This document shows positions 15,289 through 24,027 of a stretch of 43,414 nt of DNA, one piece after another; positions within the stretch are counted from its first letter, which is position 1; every line of letters starts with the position of its first letter. The stretch comes from Catenulispora rubra (GTDB lineage: Bacteria; Actinomycetota; Actinomycetes; Streptomycetales; Catenulisporaceae). The stretch lies in contig NZ_JAACYW010000072.1 in NCBI RefSeq assembly GCF_015356825.1, forward strand, positions 1 through 43,414. The letters run 5' to 3'. A model generated the notes under the pieces. The model made no database searches. It had not been told where the DNA came from and was given only the letters and a program-made list of their open reading frames with translations. Both the position numbers and the translations under genes were made by a program.

Positions 15289-17085
15289 CTAAACCTGCTC
15301 CGCCGCCGCAGCTCCGCGCCCATGCCACGACTCCCACAGCCCCGCGTACGCGCCGCCGGTCGCGACCAGCTCCTCGTGGCTGCCGAGTTCGGCGATCACG
15401 CCGTCTTCGACCACTGCGACGCGGTCGGCGTCGTGGGCGGTGTGCAGGCGGTGGGCGATGGCGATCACTGTGCGGCCTTCGAGGACTGCTGCCAGGGAGC
15501 GCTCCAGGTGGCGGGCGGCGCGGGGGTCGATCAGGGAGGTCGCCTCGTCGAGGACCAGGGTGTGGGGGTCGGCCAGGACCAAGCGGGCCAGTGCCAGTTG
15601 CTGGGCTTGGGCCGGGGAGAGGGTGTGGCCGTCGGCGCCGATCGCGGTTTGCAGTCCTTCGGGCAGCGCTTCGGCCCAGGTCAGGGCGTCGACTGCGGAC
15701 AGGGCGTCGCGGACCTGGGTGTCGGTGGCCTCGGGGCGCGGGAGGACCACGTTCTCGCGGACGGTGCCGGCGAACACGTGGTGTTCCTGGTTCACCAGCG
15801 CCACCTGGCCTCGGAGGTCCGCCAGCGGGAGCTCGACCAGGGGGACGCCGCCGACGGCGATCGAGCCTGCGGTGGGGCCGTGGATGCCAGCCAGGAGGCG
15901 GCCGAGGGTCGACTTGCCCGCGCCGGAGGGGCCGACCATCGCCAGCCGCTCGCCGGCGGTCAGGGACAGGTCGACGCCGTGCAGCACCTCGCGGCCCGGG
16001 ACGTAGGAGTAGCGCACGTCGCTCGCCCGCAGGTCCTCGCCCTGCGGCTGCTCGCCGGAGGCCTCGCGGTCGGCCGGGACGCCCGCCACGCCGAGCAGCC
16101 GCGCCAGCGAGGCGCCGCCGACCTGCAGCTGGTCGGCCCAGGCCAGCATGTCGTCGATCGGCCCCATGATCTGCTGCATGTACAGCGTGGCCGCCGTGAC
16201 CTGCCCGAGGGTGAACCACCCGTGCACGTACCCCAGCCCGCCGAGCAGCAGCGTCAGCGCCACCGGCAGGATGTAGCAGGACTCTGTCGTCGGCCAGAAC
16301 ACGCACCGCAGCCGCAGCGTGTAGCGCTCGGCGGCGAACTGCCGCCGGATGTCCTCGTCGGTGCGGTCGATCCGGTACCGCTGCAACCCCAGCGCCTCGA
16401 CGGTACGCGCGCCGTCCACGGTCTCGGCCAGACTGTCGGTCATGTCCGCGTAGCGCGCGCTCTCGGCGAGGTAGCCCTCCGGCGCGCGCTTCATGTACCA
16501 GCGGAACACCACCCCGATCGGCGGCACGATGACCAGCAACGGCAGCACCGCCCAGGGGCTGACCAGCGCCAGCGCGACGACGGTGAGCAGGACCGTGACG
16601 ATCGCGACCAGCGTGGTGGGCACCCCGTACCGCGCGGCCATGCTCAGCATGTCCACGTCCCGCGACGAGCGCGAGAGCAGGTCGCCGCTCCCGGCCCGCT
16701 CCACCACGGACAGCGGCAGCTCCAGCACCCGCGCCACGAAGTTCTCGCGCAGCTCGGCGAGCACGCCCTCGCCGAACTTGCCGGCGGCCAGCTTCGCGTA
16801 CCGGGTCACCACGGTCTGCACGACCAGGAACAGCGCGATCAGCCCGACGATGGTGTCGACGTGCCCTGCGGTGGTCCCGTGCTGCACCCCGTCGATCAGC
16901 GACCCCAGCAGCCGCGGCCCGAACAGCCCGGCCACCGCGGCCAGCGCGAACAACCCAACAGTCAACAGCAGGTCCCGGCTGCGGGCCCGAGCGACGTGCC
17001 CCGCATACAGGCGCACCTCGGGATACGTCGCCACCGGCAGCGCCTGGCGACCGGCGGACTCGGGCCGAGGCCCCGACTCGGTCAT
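15289..17085 (-). CDS. ABC exporter subunit B, TMD-NBD with degenerate signature
   Basis: A half-transporter of 598 residues. Six hydrophobic segments lie between residues 38 and 310, followed by a nucleotide-binding domain. Walker A GPSGAGKST (385-393), Q-loop Q433, Walker B LVLDEA (D513, E514) and switch H545 (AIAHRL) are intact, but the signature motif is LSPAQ (489-493) in place of LSGGQ. The upstream gene encodes the partner, with an intact signature and a dead Walker A, so the two make one working and one dead ATP site. The ATG at 17085 follows the partner's stop with one base between, with GAGG as ribosome site, so the two are translationally coupled. The substrate is unknown. Confidence 0.9.
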   Translation of the reverse strand: MTESGPRPESAGRQALPVATYPEVRLYAGHVARARSRDLLLTVGLFALAAVAGLFGPRLLGSLIDGVQHGTTAGHVDTIVGLIALFLVVQTVVTRYAKLAAGKFGEGVLAELRENFVARVLELPLSVVERAGSGDLLSRSSRDVDMLSMAARYGVPTTLVAIVTVLLTVVALALVSPWAVLPLLVIVPPIGVVFRWYMKRAPEGYLAESARYADMTDSLAETVDGARTVEALGLQRYRIDRTDEDIRRQFAAERYTLRLRCVFWPTTESCYILPVALTLLLGGLGYVHGWFTLGQVTAATLYMQQIMGPIDDMLAWADQLQVGGASLARLLGVAGVPADREASGEQPQGEDLRASDVRYSYVPGREVLHGVDLSLTAGERLAMVGPSGAGKSTLGRLLAGIHGPTAGSIAVGGVPLVELPLADLRGQVALVNQEHHVFAGTVRENVVLPRPEATDTQVRDALSAVDALTWAEALPEGLQTAIGADGHTLSPAQAQQLALARLVLADPHTLVLDEATSLIDPRAARHLERSLAAVLEGRTVIAIAHRLHTAHDADRVAVVEDGVIAELGSHEELVATGGAYAGLWESWHGRGAAAAEQV

Positions 17086-17086
17086 C

Positions 17087-18841
17087 TCAGTCCTCTTCCC
17101 TGGTCACGGTGGCCCGGTAGCCGGGCACGGTCGCCAACAGTTCGCGGTGCCGGCCCTCGGCCGCGGCCCGGCCGCCGGCCAGGAACACCACGCGCTCGGC
17201 CCGGTCGAGCATCAACGGGCTGGTGGTGAACACCACCGTGGTCCGGCCGGCCCGGGCCGCCGCCAGCCGCTCGGCGATGCGGGCCTCGGTGTGCGCGTCG
17301 ACCGCGCTGGTCGGCTCGACGAGCAGCAGCACCTCCGGGTCGGCGAGCAGCGCACGGACCAGGCGCAACCGCTGCTGCTGGCCGCCGGAGAAGGACCGGC
17401 CGCGCTCGGAGACCGTGGCGTCCAGGCCGTCGGGCAAGGCCTCGATGATGTCCTCGGCCGCGGCGGTGTGCAGGGCGGCGGTCACGCGGGCCACGCCATC
17501 AGCGTGGGCGCCAACGCGGGCATCAGCACCAGCACCAGCACCAGCACCAGCACCAGCACCAGCCAGCCCGTCGGCCAGCCGCCCCGAGAACAACCGCGAA
17601 TCGTTGTCCGCGACCAGCACCCGACGCCGCAGACTCCCCAGCGGCATCGCTTCGAGCGGCACGCCGTCCAGCGTGACCCCGTCGGCGTCCCGGTAGCGCC
17701 CGAGCCGGTCGGCGAGCTCGATCGCCTCCGCCGGATCCGCGGCGGCCACCGCCGTGAACGACCCCGGCTTCAGATTCAGCCCCGAGTGCTCGTCCACAAG
17801 CGCCCCGCTCCCCTCGGCCCCCTCCGCGGAACCCGCAGTCTCGGCCAGCGGATGGCGCAGTGCCAGGACCCTGACAACCTTGGTCGCCGCCACATGTGCC
17901 CGCAGCAGCCGACCCCAGGCCTCGGTGATCGTCCGCAGCGGCAGCACCAGGAACGCGGCGTAGCCGTAGAACGCCACCAGCTGCCCCGTGGTGATCTCGT
18001 GCGACACCGCCAACCGGGCCGCCAGCCACGTCACGCCCACCACGAACAGCCCGGGCAACAGCACCTGCGCCGACTCCAGCACCGACTCCACGCGCGCGAC
18101 CCGCACCCCGGCGAACCGCAGCTCCTGCGACTGCTCCCGGTAGCGCTCGGCGAACTCCGGCTCGCCGCCGATGCCGCGCAGCACCCGCAGCCCGGCCACG
18201 ATGTCGTTGGCGCGCCCGGTCAGCTTGCCCTGCAGCGCGCGCACCTCGCTCTGCCGCCGGTGCATCGGCTTGAGCAGCGGCCCGACCAGGGCCATGATCA
18301 GCGGCACGCCGATCAGCACCGTGAGCCCGATCCGCACCTCGGTGCTGATCAGCAGCACCGAGACCAGCACCACCGACACCACCGCGCCGGCGAACCGCGC
18401 GCTGACGTCCATCGTGCTGCCGATGCTGGAGGTGTCGGCGGTGCCGATGGACACCACGTCGCCGGTGGCGATTCGGCTCGGGAGGGTGGCGCCGAGGTCG
18501 GTCGCCTGGCGCGCGGTGAGCTGCACGGTGCGATAAGCGGAGGTCAGCCAGTTGGTGACGGCGCACCGGTGGCGCAGGATCCCGGCCAGCCCGGTCAGGC
18601 AACCCAGGAGAAGCACTACGGCGGACCAGCGCCAGATCTCGCCGGTGTCCTTCGCGGTGACGCCGGCGTCGATGGTCTTGCCGATCGCGGCCGGCATCAG
18701 CGCCTGGCTCACCATCCAGACCACGCCCCAGAACGCGCCGAGCGTCATCGACGTCCACTGCATCCGTACGAGCCAGATCAAGTACCGGGTCGCCGATCGG
18801 GTGTCCGGAAGGCCGGGGTCTGGTTCGGGGAGGCGCCGCAT
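17087..18841 (-). CDS. ABC exporter subunit A, TMD-NBD with dead Walker A
   Basis: A half-transporter of 584 residues. The transmembrane part is about 20-310. In the nucleotide-binding domain the Walker A stretch reads VAAADPAEAIE (about 365-375) with no GKS/T, Walker B is VLLLVEP (catalytic Glu kept, Asp replaced by Val) and the switch His is missing (FTTSP), whereas the signature FSGGQ (484-488) is canonical. This is the mirror image of subunit B. A (Gly-Ala)6 run near 427-438 is encoded by a hexanucleotide repeat. I prefer ATG 18841 over the GTG at 18850, because TAGCGT ends seven bases before that ATG and no Shine-Dalgarno sequence is seen. Confidence 0.88.
   Translation of the reverse strand: MRRLPEPDPGLPDTRSATRYLIWLVRMQWTSMTLGAFWGVVWMVSQALMPAAIGKTIDAGVTAKDTGEIWRWSAVVLLLGCLTGLAGILRHRCAVTNWLTSAYRTVQLTARQATDLGATLPSRIATGDVVSIGTADTSSIGSTMDVSARFAGAVVSVVLVSVLLISTEVRIGLTVLIGVPLIMALVGPLLKPMHRRQSEVRALQGKLTGRANDIVAGLRVLRGIGGEPEFAERYREQSQELRFAGVRVARVESVLESAQVLLPGLFVVGVTWLAARLAVSHEITTGQLVAFYGYAAFLVLPLRTITEAWGRLLRAHVAATKVVRVLALRHPLAETAGSAEGAEGSGALVDEHSGLNLKPGSFTAVAAADPAEAIELADRLGRYRDADGVTLDGVPLEAMPLGSLRRRVLVADNDSRLFSGRLADGLAGAGAGAGAGAGADARVGAHADGVARVTAALHTAAAEDIIEALPDGLDATVSERGRSFSGGQQQRLRLVRALLADPEVLLLVEPTSAVDAHTEARIAERLAAARAGRTTVVFTTSPLMLDRAERVVFLAGGRAAAEGRHRELLATVPGYRATVTREED
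17525..17560. repeat. Hexanucleotide repeat AGCACC x6 in ABC subunit A
   Basis: Six perfect tandem copies of AGCACC, read on the minus strand as alternating Gly and Ala codons. The unit of six keeps the frame if copy number changes. It lies in the helical subdomain of the nucleotide-binding domain, between the Q-loop region and the signature. Confidence 0.9.
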
Positions 18842-18848
18842 GATCGCC

Positions 18849-18854
18849 ACGCTA
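18849..18854 (-). promoter_or_regulatory. -10 box TAGCGT for the ABC exporter pair
   Basis: On the minus strand TAGCGT ends seven bases before ATG 18841, the spacing of a leaderless transcript. No ribosome binding site is visible upstream of that ATG. Confidence 0.35.
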
Positions 18855-18904
18855 GTAGCGGCCCCGGGGCGGGGCCACCGAATTTAACGCCGCCACCACC
18901 TGCG

Positions 18905-18924
18905 CGAATAGTCCAGGCTATTCG
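18905..18924. promoter_or_regulatory. Palindrome CGAATAG-N6-CTATTCG, operator candidate
   Basis: A perfect 7-base dyad with a 6-base spacer in the divergent region between the ABC exporter and the histidine kinase operon. It ends four bases before a TTGACT hexamer (18929-18934). A TTGGAT hexamer follows at 18953-18958 after 18 bases. Together they look like a regulated promoter for the kinase operon. Confidence 0.5.
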
Positions 18925-19056
18925 AGGCTTGACTCAGGTCCCCAGGTCCGGGTTGGATGAGGCCACCTTGCCCGGCATCACCCGCATCACACCCGCACCA
19001 CACGCGTCGCAAACAGTGGCGCCCATACCCTGTCAGCCTTGTCGCGAGGGGCCGCC

Positions 19057-21516
19057 TTGAGGATCACGCGCAGGCTCGGCGTCCTGGTCGCCGTCCCGCT
19101 CGCCGCGGTGTCCGGCTTCGGGGCCGTGGCGCTGACCGCCTCCGCCGGCGCGGCCTGGCGCAGCGAGCGTCTGTGGTCCCTGATGCACACCTCAGACGCC
19201 GCGGGCACGCTGTTGTCCCGCTTACAGGACGAGCGCACCGCGATGGCGTTGCTGCTCACCACCCACCAGAACCAGATCACCCCGGACGTCGAGACCCGGA
19301 TCGCGCAGACCGACGCGGCGCTGGCCTTCTACCGGCAGCAGGTCCGCGCCATGCCGCGGATCACGCCGGGTACCAGGACCCTGCTTTCGCGCATCGACCA
19401 GGACCTGACGCAGCTGACGACGCTGCGCGCGCAGATCAAGGCGCAGTCCGCGCCGGCGCTGTCCACGGTGGTGTTCCAGTACCGCATCGCGATCGCCGAC
19501 CTGGCGCAGCTGCGCAGCTCGGTGATCGACGACGGCAGCGCGACGCAGCCGATCGCGGCCCGGTTACAGGCCGCGAACCTGCTGTATCAGGCCTCTGAGG
19601 CGACCGGCCAGGAGGAGTCCGACGTGCTGCGCTCGGCGGTCGGGCTGCCGCTGACCCCGGCCGCGGTCGCCGCCGTCGCGCACGACCGGCAGGCCTACGA
19701 CGACGCGATGGAGGCCTTCGACACCGCGGCCCCGGCCGGCTGGAACGAGCGCCCGGACCAGGCGATGACCACCGGGGACATCCTGACCGCGCAGCAGTTC
19801 GAGGACCAGATATCCCACCTGGGCCCCGGGGAACTGCTGTCCCCGGACAAGGACATGTGGGTGCAGACGATGAGCGCCCGGCGGACCGCGCTGGACACGG
19901 TCCGCGAGGAGATGGACATGGCCACCATGTCCGCCGTGGCGAAGCTGCGCGACCGCTCCGAGCACATCGCCGAGGTGGAGGCCGCCGCGATCGCCGGCAC
20001 CGCGCTGCTGGTGGTGATGATCAGCCTGCGGCTGGGCCGGCCGATGATCAGGGGCCTGCGACAGCTGCGGGACGCCGCGAACACCGTCGCGTTCACCGGC
20101 CTGCCGGCCGCCGTGGAGGAGCTGCGCACCGCCGAGTCGCTGGTCGGCCGCAGCCCCGAGGAATTCGCCGACCACGCCGGCGACGCGCTGCCGCTGGGCA
20201 CCGGGCGCGGGGACGCGCTGAACGCGAACGACCCGAAGGACGAGCTGGCCGCCGTCGCGCGGGCCTTCAACTCGGTGCACCGCGAGGCGCTGCGGACCGC
20301 CGCGGAGCAGGTGCTGCTGCGCGCCGGCGTGGGCGCCACGTTCGTGGCCCTGGCCCGCCGCGGCGAGCGCCTGACCGGCGCGCTGACCAGCGAGCTGGAC
20401 CGGGCCGAGCGGCTGGAGCAGGACCCTGACCGGCTGGCGCGGTTGTTCGTGCTGGACCACCTGGCCGCGCGGATGGCGCGGAACAACGAGAGCCTGCTGG
20501 TGCTCGGCGGCGAGGGCTCGGCGCGGGTGCGGGAGCGCCCGGTGACGCTGCTGGACGTGTTGCGGGCGGCGCTGGGCCGGATCGAGCGGTACACGCGCGT
20601 GGATCTGCAGGCCGTCGATCCGGGGGTCGTCATCGCGCCGCACGTCGTGGACCACCTGGTGCACCTGTGCGCGGAGCTGCTGGACAACGCGACCGCGTTC
20701 TCCGCGCCGGACAGCCGGGTGACCGTCGAGGGCCACCGGATGACCGACCGGGTGATCATCCAGATCGCCGACCGGGGCCTGGGCATGACCCCGGCCCGGC
20801 GCGCGGAGCTGAACACGCAGCTGGCCGCGCCCCGGCAGGTGGACAGCGAGACGGTTCGGGCGATGGGCCTGACCGTGGCCGCGCACCTGGCCGCGTGGTA
20901 CGGGATCGAGATCCAGCTGCGGGCCCGGCCCGGCGGCGGGACGGTGGCCGAGGTGGGGCTGCCGTTGCGGGTGGTCTCGATGATGGAGGCCGGTGCCGTT
21001 CCTGCTAACGGCGTCGGCGGTGGCGTCGGTATCGGCGGCATCAGCGGCGGCGTTCACCTCACGTCCGACACGATCGCTTCGGTCGACGGGGACGCCGACC
21101 CAGCCGAGGACATCGACTGGCCGGAATTGCCGTTCCCTGATATCGATGAGCCTGTCACTGTCGTCGCCGACGGCAGCGCTCCCGTCAACGGCAGCGCCGC
21201 GCTCAACGGCAGCACCGCACACAATGGCAGTGCTCAGATCAACGGCAGTAACGGATCTCAGGCTTCTGACACCTCTACTACTGTGAACGGCCTGCCCGTA
21301 CGTCGCCCGAAGGCCCACTTGCCGGCCAAGGCGCGGCGCGCCCCGGCCCCGGAACCGGCCGCGTCTCCAGAGTCCACATCCAACGGCGGGCCCGGCAGCC
21401 ACCCCGAGCCCGTCAAGAAGAAGGCCCGCATCGACCGGGACCCCGAGTACGTGGCGGCGACCATGGCCGCCTACGCGCGCGGGCTCAGCGGCCGCAACGG
21501 ACCGAAATCGCAGTGA
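19057..21516 (+). CDS. NIT-domain sensor histidine kinase-like protein (CvnA-like)
   Basis: A membrane signalling protein of 819 residues. There is a transmembrane helix near 8-30, an extracytoplasmic nitrate/nitrite-sensing-like (NIT) helical region from about 45 to 290, then a second helix (AAAIAGTALLVVMISLRLG). The HAMP-like linker leads to the dimerisation helix (FVLDHLAARMARNNESLLVL) and an HATPase with N-box AELLDNATAFSAP and G-box IADRGLGMT. The tail is long, disordered and rich in Asn-Gly-Ser repeats. TTG 19057 is preferred because GAGGGG lies six bases upstream; TTG 19039 is the longer option. It heads a four-gene operon of conservon type. Such kinases often lack a dedicated response regulator and signal to the GTPase. 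Confidence 0.85.
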   Translation: MRITRRLGVLVAVPLAAVSGFGAVALTASAGAAWRSERLWSLMHTSDAAGTLLSRLQDERTAMALLLTTHQNQITPDVETRIAQTDAALAFYRQQVRAMPRITPGTRTLLSRIDQDLTQLTTLRAQIKAQSAPALSTVVFQYRIAIADLAQLRSSVIDDGSATQPIAARLQAANLLYQASEATGQEESDVLRSAVGLPLTPAAVAAVAHDRQAYDDAMEAFDTAAPAGWNERPDQAMTTGDILTAQQFEDQISHLGPGELLSPDKDMWVQTMSARRTALDTVREEMDMATMSAVAKLRDRSEHIAEVEAAAIAGTALLVVMISLRLGRPMIRGLRQLRDAANTVAFTGLPAAVEELRTAESLVGRSPEEFADHAGDALPLGTGRGDALNANDPKDELAAVARAFNSVHREALRTAAEQVLLRAGVGATFVALARRGERLTGALTSELDRAERLEQDPDRLARLFVLDHLAARMARNNESLLVLGGEGSARVRERPVTLLDVLRAALGRIERYTRVDLQAVDPGVVIAPHVVDHLVHLCAELLDNATAFSAPDSRVTVEGHRMTDRVIIQIADRGLGMTPARRAELNTQLAAPRQVDSETVRAMGLTVAAHLAAWYGIEIQLRARPGGGTVAEVGLPLRVVSMMEAGAVPANGVGGGVGIGGISGGVHLTSDTIASVDGDADPAEDIDWPELPFPDIDEPVTVVADGSAPVNGSAALNGSTAHNGSAQINGSNGSQASDTSTTVNGLPVRRPKAHLPAKARRAPAPEPAASPESTSNGGPGSHPEPVKKKARIDRDPEYVAATMAAYARGLSGRNGPKSQ

Positions 21517-21560
21517 CGCACACCCCTCATGCCATCCTCTAGCCCCACGGGAACCGCCCC

Positions 21561-21998
21561 ATGAACGAACCCGCACCAGATCCGGCCGGCAGCCTCGACT
21601 GGCTGCTCAACGACTTCGCCCACGGCACGCCCGGGGTTCAGCACGCGCTGGCGGTCTCCGCCGACGGCATCGTGGTGGCCACGTCCCGGGATCTGGGCGA
21701 GGAGCAGGGTGAGCAGCTCGCGGCGGTGGCCGCCGGACTGGTGAGCCTGCTGGCCGGGGCCGCGCTGCTGCTGGACTCCGAGCCGGTGCGCAGCAACCTG
21801 ACCGAGCTCGGCAACGGCTTCCTGTTCTCGATGGCCGTCAGCGACGGTGCCTCGCTGCTGGTGTACGCCGAGCGCGAGTGCGACATCGGGCAGGTCACCT
21901 ACGCCATGGCCGAGCTGATCAACCAGGTCGGGGAGTCCCTGACGCCGACCGCGCGGGCCCGGATGCTGGCCCACGGCAACCTTCCGGGGGCCCGCTGA
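21561..21998 (+). CDS. Roadblock/LC7 domain protein (CvnB-like)
   Basis: A small protein of 145 residues with the roadblock/LC7 fold: LDWLLNDFAHGTPGVQHALAVSADGIVVATS, then GEQLAAVAAGLVSLLAGAALLL and the SMAVSDGASLLVYA strand pair. In conservons this protein pairs with the membrane kinase and modulates the small Ras-like GTPase, much as MglB acts on MglA. It begins 44 bases after the kinase gene and its stop overlaps the GTPase start (TGATG at 21996-22000), so the two are translated together. Confidence 0.9.
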   Translation: MNEPAPDPAGSLDWLLNDFAHGTPGVQHALAVSADGIVVATSRDLGEEQGEQLAAVAAGLVSLLAGAALLLDSEPVRSNLTELGNGFLFSMAVSDGASLLVYAERECDIGQVTYAMAELINQVGESLTPTARARMLAHGNLPGAR

Positions 21999-22585
21999 TG
22001 GCGGCTCCCACGATCGCGGCGAAGATCGTCGTGGCCGGCGGCTTCGGCGTCGGGAAGACCACCCTGGTCGGGGCGGTGTCCGAGATCCAGCCGCTGACCA
22101 CCGAGGCCGAGATGACGCAGGCCGGCATGGGGCTGGACGACGTCCACCTGATCCCGGCCAAGCGCAGCACCACGGTGGCGATGGACTTCGGCCGCATCAC
22201 CATCGCCGAGGACCTGATCCTGTACCTGTTCGGCACCCCGGGCCAGGAGCGCTTCTGGTTCTTCTGGGAGGAGCTCTCACGCGGCGCCCTCGGCGCGGTG
22301 GTGCTGGCCGACGTCCGGCGCCTCGGCGACGCCTTCGCGGTCATCGACTTCTTCGAGGACCGCCGGATCCCGCACGTGATCGCGGTGAACCAGTTCGACG
22401 GCGCGCAGGTGTACGGGCACGAGGAGCTGCGCCAGGCGCTCGCCCTGGAGGACGACACGCCGCTGCTGATCTGCGACGCCCGGCGGCGCGACTCGGCCAA
22501 GGGGGTGCTGGTGACGCTGCTGGAGCACGCGATCACCCAGCAGCGGATGCGCGACGACCTGCCGCCCGACGACCGGATGAACTGA
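21998..22585 (+). CDS. Conservon small GTPase (CvnD-like)
   Basis: A Ras-like GTP-binding protein of 195 residues. G1 is GGFGVGKTT (14-22), G3 is the FGTPGQERFWFFWEE segment with Gln instead of a catalytic variant, G4 is NQFD in place of NKxD, and G5 lies at CDARRRDS. The start ATG overlaps the roadblock stop, and its own stop overlaps the next ATG (TGATG at 22583-22587). In classic conservons a DUF742 gene stands between roadblock and GTPase genes; here it is absent. Confidence 0.92.
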   Translation: MAAPTIAAKIVVAGGFGVGKTTLVGAVSEIQPLTTEAEMTQAGMGLDDVHLIPAKRSTTVAMDFGRITIAEDLILYLFGTPGQERFWFFWEELSRGALGAVVLADVRRLGDAFAVIDFFEDRRIPHVIAVNQFDGAQVYGHEELRQALALEDDTPLLICDARRRDSAKGVLVTLLEHAITQQRMRDDLPPDDRMN

Positions 22586-23868
22586 TGGCGGCGGCCCGGG
22601 GCGGTGCCCCCACACCCGGCGCCGCCGCGGTTCGCCGCCGGGCGTTCGCCGCGCTGCTGCTGGCCGCCGCAACCGCCGCCTCGGCAGGCTGCGGCGTGCT
22701 CGGCGGCGGCTACGGCGGCGGTGGCGGCCTGGCGTACGGCGACCCCGCGGGCCGACCCGCCAGCCACACGCCGTTCCCGGTGGGGCTGCTGCTGGACACC
22801 TCCGGCACCAACGGCAGCGGCGGCATCGACGCCCGCGACGGCTTCGAGCTCTACGTCAGCCAGCACGGCGGCCGCCTCGGCGGGCGTCCGGCGCAGCTGA
22901 CGGTCTCCGCCGAGGGCCCGACACCGGCCGCCACCGCGACGACGATGCAGGACATGGTCGCGCACGGCGTGCAGACGGTCATCGGCCCGATCGACTACGC
23001 GGGCTACGAGAGCGTGGCGCCGCTGGCGGATGCCGCGCACGTACCGCTGATCGGCGTGGTCGCGCGCCCGGACCTGACGGACATCAGCTACGTGTGGAAC
23101 GTGGCGTTCCTGTCCACGGAGCCGGGCGTGGCCATCGCACCGTTCATCTACAACCACGTCAAGTCCCCGGTCTTCGCCATCGGCGGCAACTACCCCGGCG
23201 ACTGGGAGCAGGTGCGTGGGTTCGTCGACTCCTACACCACCCTCGGCGGCAAGCTGGCCAACACCGGCGGCCAGCCAACCTTCACCCCGGCGGCGACGTT
23301 CACCCCGGCCAACGACACCACCGACTTCACCCCGTACTTCCAGGCGATCAAAGACTCCGGCGCGAAGGCGGTCTACTGCGCCTTCACCGGCGCCGAGGCG
23401 GTGCGCTTCGTGCAGCAGTACGCGCGCTCGCAGGTGAAGGACATGCCGCTGTACGCGGTCGGCCTGGTGACCGACGGCCCGCTGCTGAAGCAAGAGGGCC
23501 CGGCGGCCACGAACATCACCTCGGTCCTGAACTACTCCCCCGACGTCGACACCGCCGCCAACCGCACCTTCGTCTCAGCCTGGGCGGCAGGCCACGACGG
23601 CCAGGAACCGAGCGTCTACGCCCTGACCGGCTACGACGCGGCGGCACTCCTGGACCAGGCCGTCGCACAGGCCGGCCCGAACGCGGACGCCGCAGCGGTG
23701 AACGCGGCGATCGGCGCCCTGGGCCGGATCGACAGCCCGCGCGGCGCTTGGCAGCTGGCTTCGACGACGCACGCACCGATCCAGAAGTGGTACCTGCGGC
23801 GGGTGCAGGTGGACGGGACGTCGCTGGCGAATGTGGAGATCGAGGAGTTGGCTACGCTGCCGGACTGA
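22585..23868 (+). CDS. Periplasmic-binding lipoprotein (type 1, LIV-family)
   Basis: An exported ligand-binding protein of 427 residues. A basic start (VRRRAFAALLLAAATAASAGC) leads to a lipobox-like SAGC, then a Gly-rich linker. The mature part has the type 1 periplasmic fold of branched-chain amino acid/urea binders: PFPVGLLLDTSGTNG, the HGVQTVIGPIDYAGYESVAPLAD hinge, and a second lobe with SVYALTGYDAAALLDQAV. No permease or ATPase genes adjoin it. It overlaps the GTPase stop, so it belongs to the signalling operon and may present a ligand to the kinase's outer domain rather than serve transport. That role is inferred from position only. Confidence 0.88.
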   Translation: MAAARGGAPTPGAAAVRRRAFAALLLAAATAASAGCGVLGGGYGGGGGLAYGDPAGRPASHTPFPVGLLLDTSGTNGSGGIDARDGFELYVSQHGGRLGGRPAQLTVSAEGPTPAATATTMQDMVAHGVQTVIGPIDYAGYESVAPLADAAHVPLIGVVARPDLTDISYVWNVAFLSTEPGVAIAPFIYNHVKSPVFAIGGNYPGDWEQVRGFVDSYTTLGGKLANTGGQPTFTPAATFTPANDTTDFTPYFQAIKDSGAKAVYCAFTGAEAVRFVQQYARSQVKDMPLYAVGLVTDGPLLKQEGPAATNITSVLNYSPDVDTAANRTFVSAWAAGHDGQEPSVYALTGYDAAALLDQAVAQAGPNADAAAVNAAIGALGRIDSPRGAWQLASTTHAPIQKWYLRRVQVDGTSLANVEIEELATLPD

Positions 23869-24027
23869 TGGAGGGGCGGGCGGCGGGGACGGACAAGACC
23901 ACGCCAGCCCAGCTGTGCCCAGACTGCCGGCCCCGATCGGATCCGGCGCCAGGGCAGCCACGGTGGTGACGGGCCAGCCTGACCGGTGATGCGGTTCGCC
24001 GTGTCCGACCGGACCATGCGGGGTGTT

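Noticed and set aside
15274..17229. Long plus-strand frame opposite the ABC exporter genes
   Set aside because: Antisense to a complete ABC half-transporter; product rich in Gly, Arg and Gln without a fold.
17525..17560. Frameshift or assembly error at the hexamer repeat
   Set aside because: Copy number is a multiple of three and the frame is kept through to intact downstream motifs.
22585..23868. Component of an amino-acid ABC importer
   Set aside because: No permease or ATPase genes adjoin it, while it overlaps the GTPase gene; an importer role cannot be ruled out but is not supported by context.
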